From Harmothoe impar (taxonomy: Eukaryota > Annelida > Polychaeta > Phyllodocida > Polynoidae): a stretch of DNA of 64,000 bases. A program made the position numbers and the translations under genes. The stretch spans positions 3,338,703 through 3,402,702 of the forward strand of contig OX381705.1 in assembly GCA_947462335.1 (NCBI GenBank). Reading direction: 5' to 3'. Below the pieces are notes generated by a model. That model did not search any database. It saw only the letters and a list, made by a program, of their open reading frames with translations, and was not told the DNA's origin. Positions 11,846 to 21,989 of this stretch are shown piece after piece (within the stretch, counting starts at the first letter, position 1; the number at the start of each line of letters is the position of its first letter).

Positions 11846-12083
11846 AGGGCGCGTGGACATTTAGGGTGCAGACACTTTAAGGGTGCAAGCCCCAGGACAC
11901 TTAGGGTGCATGCCTGTGGACATGTAGGGTGCAGTGATAGTCCGTGCCACTGACCCTATGTGTCCTGTGTTTGCACCCTATGTGTCTCTGCACCCTACAT
12001 GTCCATTGTTAATAATGTTATGCACCCTAAGTGTCCACGCACCCTACATGTCTGCACCCTAAGTGTCCGTGCACCCTAAGTAA
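11846..12083. repeat. Inverted array of 16-bp GGACACTTAGGGTGCA units
   Basis: The left half carries several direct copies of a (GGACAC)TTAGGGTGCA unit; the right half carries the same unit inverted as TGCACCCTAAGTGTCC. The whole is a foldback-type repeat of about 240 bp without an ORF. It resembles a MITE made of subterminal repeats. TTAGGG appears only as part of the unit and is not telomeric. Confidence 0.7.
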
Positions 12084-13403
12084 CCAGTTACCATCTGGAA
12101 TCCCAGCCTCGAGCTCTCCAGGCGGCTGTAATGGGCCTGGACAATTTTGTATCTTACCAGCGGCTCCGCCGCCGGGATAGTGTCTATATAGGCTCCAGGG
12201 GCGGATTTAGGAAAGGTGTGTGTGTAGGGGGGGGGGGGGGGGGGGGAGCATGTAATACCTACATCGTTAGGGAGCGTTCATTATTTATGCCAGGGGGGGG
12301 GGGTGTGCATATCAGGGGGGGGGGGTCATTTTTTTTAGGGGTATTCGGAGGGGGGGGGGTCTTTTTTTTCAACCTATTCTAAGGGGGGGGGTCTTTTTTT
12401 TCCAACCTATTCTGAGGGGGGGGGGGGTCATTTTTTTTAGGGGTATTTATTTGGGAGGGGGTATTTTTTGACACAACATGACGCGAATTTCACGACACAT
12501 GTCGCGAATTGGGGTCATAAAGACAGCAGAACTTTGCTAAATTTCTTGCTCACCAATTGACACTTTGAATGATTCACTACTTTTCTTTTCCTAAAACAAC
12601 AATAGCCGGAGAAAGAACATTAATTCAACACAAGAATAGGAGTACAGAATGTAGGGGGTCTAAACAGCAAAGCTATCAGTGTGCAGCTAGATGAATGCTA
12701 TTGTGGCGCCGAAATATGACAGTACGGTACCCGCGTATCTGAAATAGTTTGGGTTAATTGGATTTTAGCCTTGCCCTAGCTATCACGTTTTGGCGTCCAT
12801 ATGCAAGGGTGAACTTGCCTATGAATGTCTAGACCCTGCCTTTCTTCCCAATAGAGGAGTACATGCACGGTATGCAAAATGCAGATCTACCTCATATATT
12901 GATACATTGTAGCTTAGGTCCACTACACCAGTTAAAGGCGTGATTGCACCAGTCATGATACACACTTTTCCTTGGTGCCTTGTACCAGACCCTGCTAAAT
13001 GGTCCACATCGTTCTGATGGCAGAGCTCTCAAATTTTTTAGAATAACTTCACCATCTCCCTAATAGCTGCCTGCTTCTCACATATTCTAGGGCTTATAAA
13101 ATCAGTAGACTCATAGAGTAAACATGATCATCCCACTATAAATCGGTGTACCGAATGCCTTGAAATGTAGCAAATAGCCACAAGATCCACAGAATATTCT
13201 GCTGCGGATCATCAATTTCTAAATCTCCCTCTCAGTTCATCTTTGACTTCAACATAAATCAGGTACTGAATTATCATTGCTACTCATTGCTCCTTGGCCT
13301 CATCAGAATTTTTACAGCTCTATATTTGATACTGGTCAAGTTGTGCCGACGTTCTGCAGGGTTATCAGTGAGTAATTCATCAAGTTGGGGATCCAGCTTA
13401 AAA

Positions 13404-13625
13404 ATGCATCCTATAATCCTTCTTTTACTGATAAGTCAACACTTGACATGGTCGTCTACCACAAAGAAAGACAAGCGCTACTGCCCAAACAGAAGGGAGG
13501 GTCCTTACCCTAGAACTTTGAAGGCAGGTGCCTTATACCCGCAGGTCTCGGTACCCCTCCACCGACAGTCAGGGCGCAGTCGGAACAGGTACTCAGCTCT
13601 ATTTATAGGAGAGCTGGGGCTTTAA
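13404..13625 (+). CDS. Possible small secreted-type ORF inside the 2.5-kb TIR element
   Basis: From ATG at 13404 the frame encodes 73 residues. A hydrophobic start (MHPIILLLLISQHLTWSS) resembles a signal peptide and is followed by KK.KR basic pairs and a basic, Arg/Ser-rich tail. The frame stays open upstream to 13287. No family is recognised. Its position within a transposon makes a chance ORF likely, and no splice or promoter evidence supports it. Confidence 0.15.
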   Translation: MHPIILLLLISQHLTWSSTTKKDKRYCPNRREGPYPRTLKAGALYPQVSVPLHRQSGRSRNRYSALFIGELGL

Positions 13626-13985
13626 GGCATTTCCTCAAATGAAAGTTATCAACTATGGTGCACGTAACATCCATGCATACCATTGATGGCTTAAGCGATT
13701 GTAATTGATCTGTGCTATTATATACTAAAGACACATTCCCCTGTGACTCTTTGTTCAACTTCAAATTCTCACCCTCAGCTCCCTATTTCTTACTGATCCT
13801 AGCCTTTGGAAAACCAAACTACGTTTAAATAGTGATCTTGTTCATTTAGCTGCAAGTTATAATACCAGGATACAAAACAGGCCGATTGACCTCTAGATTT
13901 TCAAAATTTTCCTCAGGTTTGTCACTATTATAACATAGCCTACAGAGCATCCCTTCATCAAACATCAATCTTTGTTTTAAGCTGC

Positions 13986-14348
13986 AGTGGCAGCAGAACG
14001 GGGGTCTTGGGGCCTAGTAAAGTTGGAGAGCCAACTTTTTTGGTAAACATGAACATTCTAGTACCCAAGAATATACCAATCTCAAGGTAAAATTCCTAAA
14101 ATTTTCTTGAATGACAAGCTCAAAGTCCCACAGAACACATCAATTTCAATGTAAAATTTCAAAATTTTCCATGGATCATATAGTAGACTTCAGACCACTC
14201 GGAATAGACTAATTTAAATGTTAAATTCCAAAATTTTCCTGGGGCCTGCGGCCCCAAAGCAACCATCTGTTTCTCCCTCCAACCAACACTCATCAGCTGG
14301 CCTTGGGAGCTGGGCCCCCCCAACTTTATCTACCTTCCGCCACCCCTG
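13986..14348. mobile_element. MITE with CAGTGGC/GCCACCCCTG ends
   Basis: The left end CAGTGGCAGCAGAACGGGGG and the right end CTTCCGCCACCCCTG are inverted-similar, and AAAGTTGG/CCAACTTT pairs lie just inside. The body repeats AAATTCCAAAATTTTCC motifs. There is no ORF. It is nested within the 12270-14769 element. Confidence 0.5.
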
Positions 14349-14855
14349 AGCTGAGCCATTTCATTGTACTTCTACCAAACAGTATTAGCGGGACTTGTTG
14401 GTGGGAACCAAAAGAATGTGCGCTCTCCACATGTGGGAGATGCTAAATTATTTACCATATTGTGATGTCCTATAATTACTCCCTCAAAAATGGTTAAGCA
14501 CATGCTATAATAGGTTATAGAATAGGACTATGTAGACTTTGTATGTCGTTGATGCCATTATTAGGTATTTATAAATGTCTATGGTGAGGGGGGGGGTCAT
14601 TTTTTTTCAACCTATTCGGAGGGGGGGGGTCTTTTTTTTTTGACCCATTCGGAGGGGGGGGGTCTTTTTTTTTTGACCCATTCGGAGGGGGGGGGGTCTT
14701 TTTTTTTTTTACGTATTCGTTTTGCCAAACGCCCGCCCCCCCCCCCTGCCATAAATAATGAACGCTCCCTTAGGGGTGTTGAATCACATGCCCCCCCCCC
14801 CCCCCTTCACCCTTGATCCGTCCCTGCCCCGCCGGGATAGTGTCTATATAGGCTC

Positions 14856-14976
14856 CAGGGGTGGATTTAGGAAAGGTGTGTGTGTAGGGGGGGGGGGGAG
14901 CATGTAATACCTACATCGTTAGGGGTGTTGAATCACATGCCCCCCCCCCCCCCCCTTCACCCTTGATCCGTCCCTG
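14856..14976. mobile_element. Compact MITE copy (empty site for the 2.5-kb insertion)
   Basis: The ends CAGGGGTGGATTTAGG and TTGATCCGTCCCTG enclose about 121 bp, including a poly-G and a poly-C run and an undivided TACATCGTTAGGGGTGTTG. The sequence otherwise equals the two outer parts of 12196-14826 and so serves as the pre-insertion reference. Confidence 0.75.
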
Positions 14977-15339
14977 CCCCGGGCCTCGACGCGGGAAAAT
15001 GAATGTGGGACGCCCTACCAAGCTATGAGCGTTTTAATGACCTACATACGGCGCAGTGTCCCAAACGAATTTGTGGATGTATGGACCATTATATAAACAT
15101 GCTTCATATGCTTAGATATGTGATACCTGAATTGCATAATTTATAAAGGGTATAACAAAGTAGAAAATGAACTGCTCAGCACGAAGAAAGACGAGAAAAC
15201 AATTTATAAGAACACAGTTATGGTGGGAAAATATCTGACTGCGACAATTGCAGAGAGTGCCGTATGCCAGGCGATCGGGACTGAAAGTAAATAAGGAGGT
15301 AATAACTGTAACCTAGTTAGAAAATGATCCAGGATCCTG

Positions 15340-15480
15340 GATCATTTCTTAATGAGATAGCTCAACCACTGATTGGTTAGCCATGGTCACATGATCATGA
15401 ATGACATATATGTTGTGTTTGGCCTCATGGGTTCGAATCCCACCTTGGCAAAAATGTAGGTTCGTTTTTTTTACATTGTT
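15340..15480 (+). repeat. tRNA-derived SINE-like sequence
   Basis: Pol III-like boxes are visible: an A-box-like GATAGCTCAACCACTGATTGG and a B-box GGGTTCGAATCCC, followed by a T-rich tail. An opposite-strand B-box (GGGACTCGAACCC) lies at 15606-15630. The cloverleaf is incomplete, so this is a SINE rather than a tRNA gene. Confidence 0.4.
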
Positions 15481-15699
15481 TATTTGGCCTATTTGAAGCA
15501 TAAATACCCCTATACTGGCATAATAATATTATATATCAAATATTTAGATAGAGAAAATAGTGTAAAGGAGGTGCATTGTACAGCTATAAAAATTCCTACT
15601 AATTGTGCCATGGTGGGACTCGAACCCATGATGTCCAGATTGCTGGTATCCAGTACAACCCAGTATATAAGAACTCTCCCAGACTGTATACATACAGTC

Positions 15700-16440
15700 G
15701 GGGTCCGAGACTGAGGGCTACCCGGGCCGGGGTGGGGCACGCACTCCCTATCTTTTCTATAGTCTAGCCCCCCCCCCCCAAATCCACCTCAGATTCAGGG
15801 TTGTCAACTTATGGAAATGAAAAAGAGTGAGACTTTGCCAAACTGAAAAAGTGTTTGAAAATATCGGGGCGCTGCGACTAATCTAGGGGGGTTTGGGGGC
15901 ATGCCCCCTCCCCCCAAGCAAATTTTGAAAATCTAGATGTGGAATGGTGCATTCTGGTATATCGTGAGGCTGATATAAACAGTTCTGTGTTCCATACCTT
16001 ATAGGGCTTAAAATATATTATAATGACAGTGAGAGGCAGGGAGAGAAATTTCCGAGGAAAAATTGAAAATCGAGGGGCAAATGGTGCAATCTGATGAGTT
16101 TTGAGAATAAATTTGTAACTCTGGTTCTAGTTGGAGTATTTACTAAATTCTTTCAGTTCTGGAAAGCCCAGCATCCCAGGAATGCGTGAGATTGGTTTAC
16201 ACATGTGTGAGACCGTGAGAAAGGGTCTAAATGCGTGACTCTCACGGCAAATGCGTGAGAGTTGACAATCCTGCAGATTTGAATACCATGTGTGAACACG
16301 ATTCCAAGGGAAAGGGTCCGTTTTTGGGTCCTAGGCACGGGCCCGCAAGGGCTCTTGATAAGGGGTGCTTTTTAGGCAAATTTTGGGAGAAAGGGGTACA
16401 TTTTCAGAGCTTTTAGGGGGTAATTTTTACTTTTTTCCCC
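15700..16440. other. Transposon-worn intergenic DNA
   Basis: The stretch contains a ...CGCACTCCCTATCTTTTCTATAG tract shared with 18785-18830 and worn repeats. No gene is supported. Confidence 0.4.
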
Positions 16441-16446
16441 CTATAA

Positions 16447-18605
16447 GGGAGGGTTCATTATTTATGGCAGGGGGGGTGAGCGTTTGGCAAATCGAATACG
16501 TCAAAAATAATTGGCCCCCCCTCGGAATAGGTTGGAAAAAAAAGGCCCCCCCCCCCCCGGAATAGGTTGGAAAAAAAGCGCCCCCCCTCACCCTGGATCG
16601 CTTTCAACTTAATTACAAAAATGATGTTGGTGTCTACTAATTGTATGCATTTAATCCTGGGCACTTTTTTACCTTCAATTTACTACCTTGCAACAAATAC
16701 ATCCATTCGTAAGGTGTTTTAGTAATAATAGCTTTTATTGACAACAAAAGGGAGGTCATTACTGACCTATGTGTCATACAGTAAGTTCACTACAATACGC
16801 TACAGAACTATGTTCTACAAAACTAAAGGTAAATATGTAGTATGATACAAAACTAAGTACATATAATCTATAGATAATGATGTTTAGCATACAGAGACAA
16901 ATCCATTCACACCCACAAACACACACACACACACACACACACACAGGCAGATATACTTACAAAGTCTACTAGGATATAGATCTCGACATGGCATACACAA
17001 CCAGGGCGAGTCATTCACATCTCTAATACCTGTTACATACATTCAAATACAGGCTATATACAGCATATATGTCTCAAAATAATAATAGAACCTTATACAT
17101 AATATTTGCTGCTGTAAGTTAAAGCTGCTGCTGCCTTTGTTTGAAAGCAGAGTACACAAATTTGGCAAGAGCATTCATAATACCATGGTCGGTTTCCTTC
17201 ATAACTACAGTAAACTTATCCAATGCTGTCTTATCCTGATAGTTAGCAATTTTCCCATCGAGATATTTTTCAAAAGTTTTTCGAGGTGTACTATGCATTT
17301 CACACATTGTTAGAAAGTGTATTTCATCATCTACAGCACCAGTAGAGCAATATAAGTAGTTTTGGTTAGATATACTAAATAGATACTGTTCGAGCCGAAA
17401 CTCAGTTTTAAATTTATTGTATGTTCTTAGCTTCTTCCCCTCCCCAGCCAGTGTAATCTCATTCATAATTTGTTCCCTGTATTTAGTGTGAATAGGTTCT
17501 GTCGCATTAGATATCATTTTCTGGTCTTTGGAAGTTGACTGGTTGACCCAGAGCTGGCTATATTTCGCACCTAGTGAGTGTAGTAAACCTCTAATACTTT
17601 TACACCAGTTATCCTGTCCATCTGTTTCAAAGTTGTATAATTTCATATAGCATTTATGTAGAATATGTGAATCTTTGAGGTTGAGCACTCTATCCCAATA
17701 TCTAAGCGCCCTTGTCTCCCATTGAGCCTTTAGAGGCACTCTCCCAGTATCTGCGTACACTGCAGCTGAGGTTGTCTGCTTTCTTACACCAAGCATTGAT
17801 TTTAAGTATCTTAAATGTATCAGTTCAAATTTGTCAACCTTTCTGCCTTTGTTCATGCCCCATATTTCACATCCATAGTTAAGACATGGCCTTATTTGTG
17901 TGTCAAACAACTTAAGAGCTAGTCTAGGTTTTGGTTTCCCAATATGTTGGTAGCAACATGAGTATGACTGGTAAATTGCTTTCCTTCCTTTATCACAAAG
18001 TTGGTTATAGGTTTCATGAAATATATCTTTGTGACTAGCATCTAGTATGAAACCTAGGTATTTATACGAGTCAACCCTTTCCAATACTTCATTACCATAT
18101 GTAAAGTCCACTCTGTTGTCATGTTTTTTGTCATTAAACACCACAATATTTGATTTGATCATGTTGACGTCTCATGATACTCGCTGGTGAGTGATAATAG
18201 TCAAATCTCAGACACTTGACTTATAAATTGGAAGCTTATAAATTGGAAGCTCCCATACCCTCAGTGCTTACATGAGGCCGGCACTTTTTTGAAGACTGAC
18301 AAAACGGTGGGCTATTCTGAGTGTCAAAAGTGATGCGGTGAAAAATTTGCTGGGAGTTTGAGGAAAATTTTAGAAAGTTTTGAAAATATTGACATAATTT
18401 GGTAAAATATAACACAGGCTGTTACCAAAATTCGCGACATTTCAACGTATGAAATTCGCGACATTTTGAGGAATACCCCTAAAATAAAAGGCCCCCCCCT
18501 AAGAATAGGGGGGAAAAAAAAGGCCCCCCCCTTTGAATACCCCTAAAAAAAATTGCCCCCCCCTCAAATGCTCACCCCCCCCGTCCATAAATAATGAACC
18601 CTCCC
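16447..18605. mobile_element. TIR element (GGGAGGGTTCATTATTTAT), TAA target duplication, with LINE cargo
   Basis: The left TIR GGGAGGGTTCATTATTTATG and the right CATAAATAATGAACCCTCCC are inverted copies, flanked on both sides by TAA. The subterminal poly-G/poly-C blocks and CGCGACATTT motifs match the 12270-14769 element, so they are one family with TWA targets (PIF/Harbinger-like). Between them lies a 5'-truncated non-LTR retrotransposon on the minus strand. The LINE appears to have inserted into a MITE. Confidence 0.7.
17119..18162 (-). pseudogene. C-terminal part of a non-LTR retrotransposon (LINE) polyprotein
   Basis: The 347-codon frame begins within the region after the reverse-transcriptase core. 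It shows the V-YKYLGF signature, a KAIY helix, LFDTQIRPCLNYGCEIWG and LRYLKSMLGVRKQT, then a region with W, H and C residues (LYCSTGA-DEIHFLTMCEMH), all typical of the C-terminus of jockey/CR1-like LINE ORF2. The RT palm motifs and the endonuclease are missing, so the copy is 5'-truncated near 18166. The 3' UTR runs left to about 16600, with a (CA)n run at 16915-16945 and an AATAAA near 16735 on the minus strand. The frame is intact, suggesting recent insertion. Confidence 0.8.
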
Positions 18606-19270
18606 TAATATTTCTTGGTCACCCTTGAGAAGGGGATTTTTTCAGGGTCACCCGTAATTAGGGTATATTTTTCAGGGTCATCTGTGATTTAGGTCTGTTT
18701 TCTTGCTAATTTTCCCTTAAAAAGGGTATGATTTTTGAAAATTCCTGCCCTTGATAAGGGTACCAGATTTGAGGTGATGTTCACACATAGTGACTATAGA
18801 AAAGATAGGGAGTGCCCCCCCCCCCCGGGTAGTCTAGTCACTATGTGTGAACATCACCCTAAATTTGGTACCCTTTAGGGAGTGCTCATTTTTTAACAAC
18901 AGGGGGGGGGGGGGGTGGTGGATTGGGGGGGAGGTTAAAAAATTGGACCCCTTGACTGGGGGGGTAAAAAATTTAAACCCCTCTTGGGGGGGGGTCAAAA
19001 AAATTCAACCTGTTTTGAGGGAAAAAGCCGGCGCGTAACTATGCTACAAAGGGGCGCGAACACGCGTGATTTTCGACCTACCGGGTGGGTGAAAAAATTC
19101 CGCATGCTCCGCGCGAAATCTCACCGCCCACGCTGTTGTTAAAAAATTAGCACTCCCTTAATATCAAGGGCAAAATTTAAAAAGCATACCCTTTTCAAGG
19201 CACACTTAACACAAAAAAGGACCCTTATCACGAATGACCCTAAAAAATATACCACAGATTATCTAAGTTA
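18600..19270. repeat. Older inverted-repeat element interrupted by a TIR MITE
   Basis: The left part (GGTCACCCTTGAGAAGGGGA, CCTTGATAAGGGTACCA) is mirrored on the right (TGGTACCCTT; ATATCAAGGGC; CCCTTTTCAAGG). A hairpin lies at 18773-18857, whose arms GTTCACACATAGTGACTA and TAGTCACTATGTGTGAAC flank a poly-C loop. The MITE at 18878-19157 sits inside. Confidence 0.5.
18878..19157. mobile_element. G-rich MITE (GGGAGTGCTCATTTTTTAAC), TTA target duplication
   Basis: The left TIR GGGAGTGCTCATTTTTTAAC and right GTTAAAAAATTAGCACTCCC are flanked by TTA on both sides. The interior has poly-G blocks spaced by GGTAAAAAATTT and a CGCGCGAA segment, with no true ORF. Related copies lie at 62947-63281, 43736-43938, 33316-33549 and 59757-59875. 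Confidence 0.7.
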
Positions 19271-19599
19271 CCTACGTTAAAATAACACTTGTTTGCAAGG
19301 TTTCATTGAGGTGAAAAAAAAACAAAAATTACATTAAAATAACCTTTCATTGGGAGATTGAGCCCAAGCTCCGGTAAGGGGCTCACCTAGCGGATCCTTT
19401 GAAGAGTCTGGAGACAAGTTTCCTTTTTTAGTTAACAAGATTCTACGAGACTAAGCTGGCTGAGGAGCAGCATCTAGGAAATATAGGTAGAGCATAGCAT
19501 ACATGTAACACAATTTGAAGTATTTCTCATAAATAAAAAATAGACATTGTAGATGTTTACAAGCATTTCATAAATATTCTAATCAGGGGGATGGTTTTT

Positions 19600-20738
19600 T
19601 AAGTGAAACTCGGGAAATTCGGAAACATTTCCTTGACTTTTTCTTGAACGAGTGAAACTCGGTAAATTCATGTCATCATACTACTTTTGGAATTTCTTGT
19701 TATTTTCACAAGTAAAACTCAGGAAATACACATTACCATTGAACATCCAACTGGGAACAGTCACTATTCTTATGAATCTCCAGTGTCTATAGCTTGTGTG
19801 ATTCCCAAGAAATACATGAGATATGAACTTGTGCCATTCTTGAGCTCTGTTTTGAGAGCCTGATACATTGATTGTGTAGCGTAGGGAGATTACCTTTGTC
19901 TATCAACTTCTCTTGTTTTGTGAGGGTAGAAGCATAATATAAAAAAATGGAAAAAATCTCTTTTGACCTTCAGCTCTATACATTGACCAAGCTCAAAGAG
20001 CCTAGCTGTGTTAAACTTAGAATGTGCCTAAAGTTTAACAGCATGTGAAGTGCTTTGTTTTGTACATGCAGCCATTGTTTATTTTCCCCGATATCAGTTT
20101 GGTCTGATGTGTTGAATAGGAAGTTGTAATGACTTATTGCAGGCACATGGATCAATGCTGGGAAGTTGTAGTGACTTCATGGTACCCTTGCAACAGGTTA
20201 CACATATCTTGCATAACATATGTTACATAGAAATTACAGAAACATACTATGCATCTTATATAGTCTAGGCAGTGCTCTGTTACCTACTTTCTCGTGTTGT
20301 CCTCCCGTAATGCTGTTCTCTTAAATGTAACTCTATAACAAATTGAATTGTAAACAGTTGTACCTTAATAAGGATGTATAGGCTAAGTGCTTTATTTCAA
20401 CTTATTGACTGTGCTAGGTAATAGTCTAGGATGCATTTCTAAATGTATATTGAGATACGCTAAGCTGTAATCCATTTGTGCTCTATTCTTCTAAAGTGGT
20501 CCGGTAATAATATTCATTCGTGGTAGACCTTTTTGTATCTATCTGTACATAATGTTTTCACTGCATTTCCATCTTTATATCATCTGTATATTTCATTTTT
20601 ATATCATCCTATGTGCTTATAATGATGTAATTCAACAAATTGACAAGGATTCTTCATTTTATTTGTCATAAAATATAACACACGTTTGTAACTTGTGATT
20701 TGGCAAATAAAGACATTTCAAACCTTAAAAAAAAATCC
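19600..20738 (+). mobile_element. Possible 3' end of a LINE or retrocopy
   Basis: The AT-rich stretch ends in GGCAAATAAAGACATTTC followed by AACCTT and nine A, a typical polyadenylated insertion end. No ORF remains. A block around 19795-19860 recurs near 30370-30435 (GAAATACA.GA.AT, TTCTTGAG.TCTGTTTT), which supports repeat origin. The parent element is not identified. Confidence 0.35.
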
Positions 20739-20766
20739 CTATCCCATTTATAAAGGGTTTCAGGTC

Positions 20767-21951
20767 TCAAACCTCATACATACTGTGTTTCCTGTATGCT
20801 CTCCAAGTTCTGCCCCAGTCTCCTATCATCCACATCATCTGCTGGCCCCATGGCACCCATTCAGGTAGCAGCCAGCCGGGGGGGCCCTGTGGTGCGGCCA
20901 GGATGGGACGAGCGGGGGTCCTTACCTGTAGCTGCACCAGTCGGTGCCACATGTCCGCATGCTGCTGGGGGGACATGTCCACCGTGTCATCATCGTGGAT
21001 GTGCAGAAAGAGGTAGTCATTCAGTACCTCATCTGGCAAATGTGTACTTTTATCTGAGAAATATGTATAGCCACTTTTAGAAACAATGTAGAATATATCA
21101 AGTTGGATATGTGTCAGTTTAGCCCTATCGGCAAGGACCCCAGTTATGTAAGGGTCATCTAGATGTAAGAGCGCCTGGCTCTGGTCCTCCATAGCCAGTT
21201 TGTATAACGTCCTTGTAACGTCCATCGACATGATGTAGCCAGATCCACTACAGAAGGGCGGGTACCGACTACCAGCATATTGCAGTGTACTGACTGCATA
21301 CTGCCCGCTGCGGTACACCACCCCACCATACCACACGAACCCCATCATGACCCCCTCCGTCTGCCGTTTGGTCAGCATAGTACGCAGGGTGCTCTGTAGG
21401 AGGAACATATTGACAAACATGTCGTCATCCGTCTTCATGACAAATCTGGCACCGGGACAGAAAGAACTCGCAAAGTGTAGTCCTGCGATTCCCTTGAGTG
21501 TGAGTGAACAGAAGGATTCCTGGATGTCCATGACGACTATGTCATTGTACGTTCCAGCCTCCTGCTGCACCACATCTTCATCAGAAGCATGTCCCAACAA
21601 AAACACATGCTGGACAGCGTCCCCCAAGACTGAACGATCCAGCCAGGTTTGTCGTATCATCTGCCTCCTTTGGTAGTTACCAGGTATGCTGTATATGAAG
21701 ATGAATAGCATCACACGCCTGCCATCACAGATACCCACTGGTTGTAGCTCATACTTTATACAATATCTCTGCAGGAAGCACTCTGGATGCTGCTGAGGTG
21801 GCTGGTTGTGTTCTGAGACCACACAGCTGTTGGTACTGGGTGCACCTGGATGTAGACTGAGGTAGAATAGTGCTGCAGCAAAACACCCGAGTGATATCAG
21901 TTTAAACATCAGCCTGCTATCACGTGATCGGAACATCATTCTGCCATTCAT
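20767..21951 (-). CDS. Beta-1,3-galactosyltransferase-like GT31 glycosyltransferase
   Basis: The product is a type II Golgi membrane enzyme that would transfer a sugar (Gal or GlcNAc) in beta-1,3 linkage. From the ATG at 21951 it has up to 394 residues: a short cytosolic tail, one membrane anchor (about 17-33, KLISLGCFAAALFYLSL), a Cys-rich stem and the GT31 domain. Family motifs are RRQMIRQTW (about 96), FLLG, KTDDDMFVN with the metal-binding DDD (175-177), FCSGSGYIMS and HLDDPYITG. An acceptor (TTTGCAG|GGGACG) just upstream makes the earlier in-frame Met (21987) intronic. Within the frame a strong donor (CTACAG|GTAAGG) at 20926 suggests that the Pro/Trp-rich last 50 or so residues are intron and a further short exon follows. 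The exact donor/acceptor sugar is unknown. Confidence 0.8.
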   Translation of the reverse strand: MNGRMMFRSRDSRLMFKLISLGCFAAALFYLSLHPGAPSTNSCVVSEHNQPPQQHPECFLQRYCIKYELQPVGICDGRRVMLFIFIYSIPGNYQRRQMIRQTWLDRSVLGDAVQHVFLLGHASDEDVVQQEAGTYNDIVVMDIQESFCSLTLKGIAGLHFASSFCPGARFVMKTDDDMFVNMFLLQSTLRTMLTKRQTEGVMMGFVWYGGVVYRSGQYAVSTLQYAGSRYPPFCSGSGYIMSMDVTRTLYKLAMEDQSQALLHLDDPYITGVLADRAKLTHIQLDIFYIVSKSGYTYFSDKSTHLPDEVLNDYLFLHIHDDDTVDMSPQQHADMWHRLVQLQVRTPARPILAAPQGPPGWLLPEWVPWGQQMMWMIGDWGRTWRAYRKHSMYEV

Positions 21952-21989
21952 TGAGAATAAATGCACGTCCCCTGCAAACAGAAACATAT

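Larger units (their letters stand above)
12270..14769. mobile_element. 2.5-kb TIR element (GGGAGCGTTCATTATTTAT), target duplication TTA
   Basis: The left TIR GGGAGCGTTCATTATTTAT matches the right ATAAATAATGAACGCTCCC. TTA flanks both sides (12267-12269 and 14770-14772), while the empty-site copy at 14856-14976 has a single TTA. TWA target sites with G-rich TIRs fit the PIF/Harbinger superfamily. Both subterminal zones hold repeated poly-G blocks (GGGGGGGTCATTTTTTTT, AACCTATTCGGAGG). The left zone also has a CGCGAATTTCACGACA palindrome that recurs at 18430-18470. No transposase was found inside. Confidence 0.75.
12196..14826. mobile_element. CAGGGGCGGATTTAGG-ended MITE, interrupted by a 2.5-kb insertion
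   Basis: The left end CAGGGGCGGATTTAGG and right end CTTGATCCGTCCCTG resemble hAT-type MITE termini. A compact copy of the same element, about 121 bp, lies directly downstream at 14856-14976 with the same left flank (GCCGGGATAGTGTCTATATA). Comparing the two shows that this copy is interrupted exactly at TCGTTA by the element at 12270-14769. The MITE with its flank was therefore duplicated in tandem before the insertion. Confidence 0.75.

Noticed and set aside
11846..12083. Interstitial telomere repeats
   Set aside because: TTAGGG occurs only as part of a 16-bp unit (TTAGGGTGCA), never as (TTAGGG)n.
12131..12382. Gly-rich ORF
   Set aside because: Translation of poly-G blocks in a TIR element.
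21952..21987. Upstream in-frame ATG of the GT31 gene
   Set aside because: It lies before a strong acceptor (TTTGCAG) and is probably intronic.
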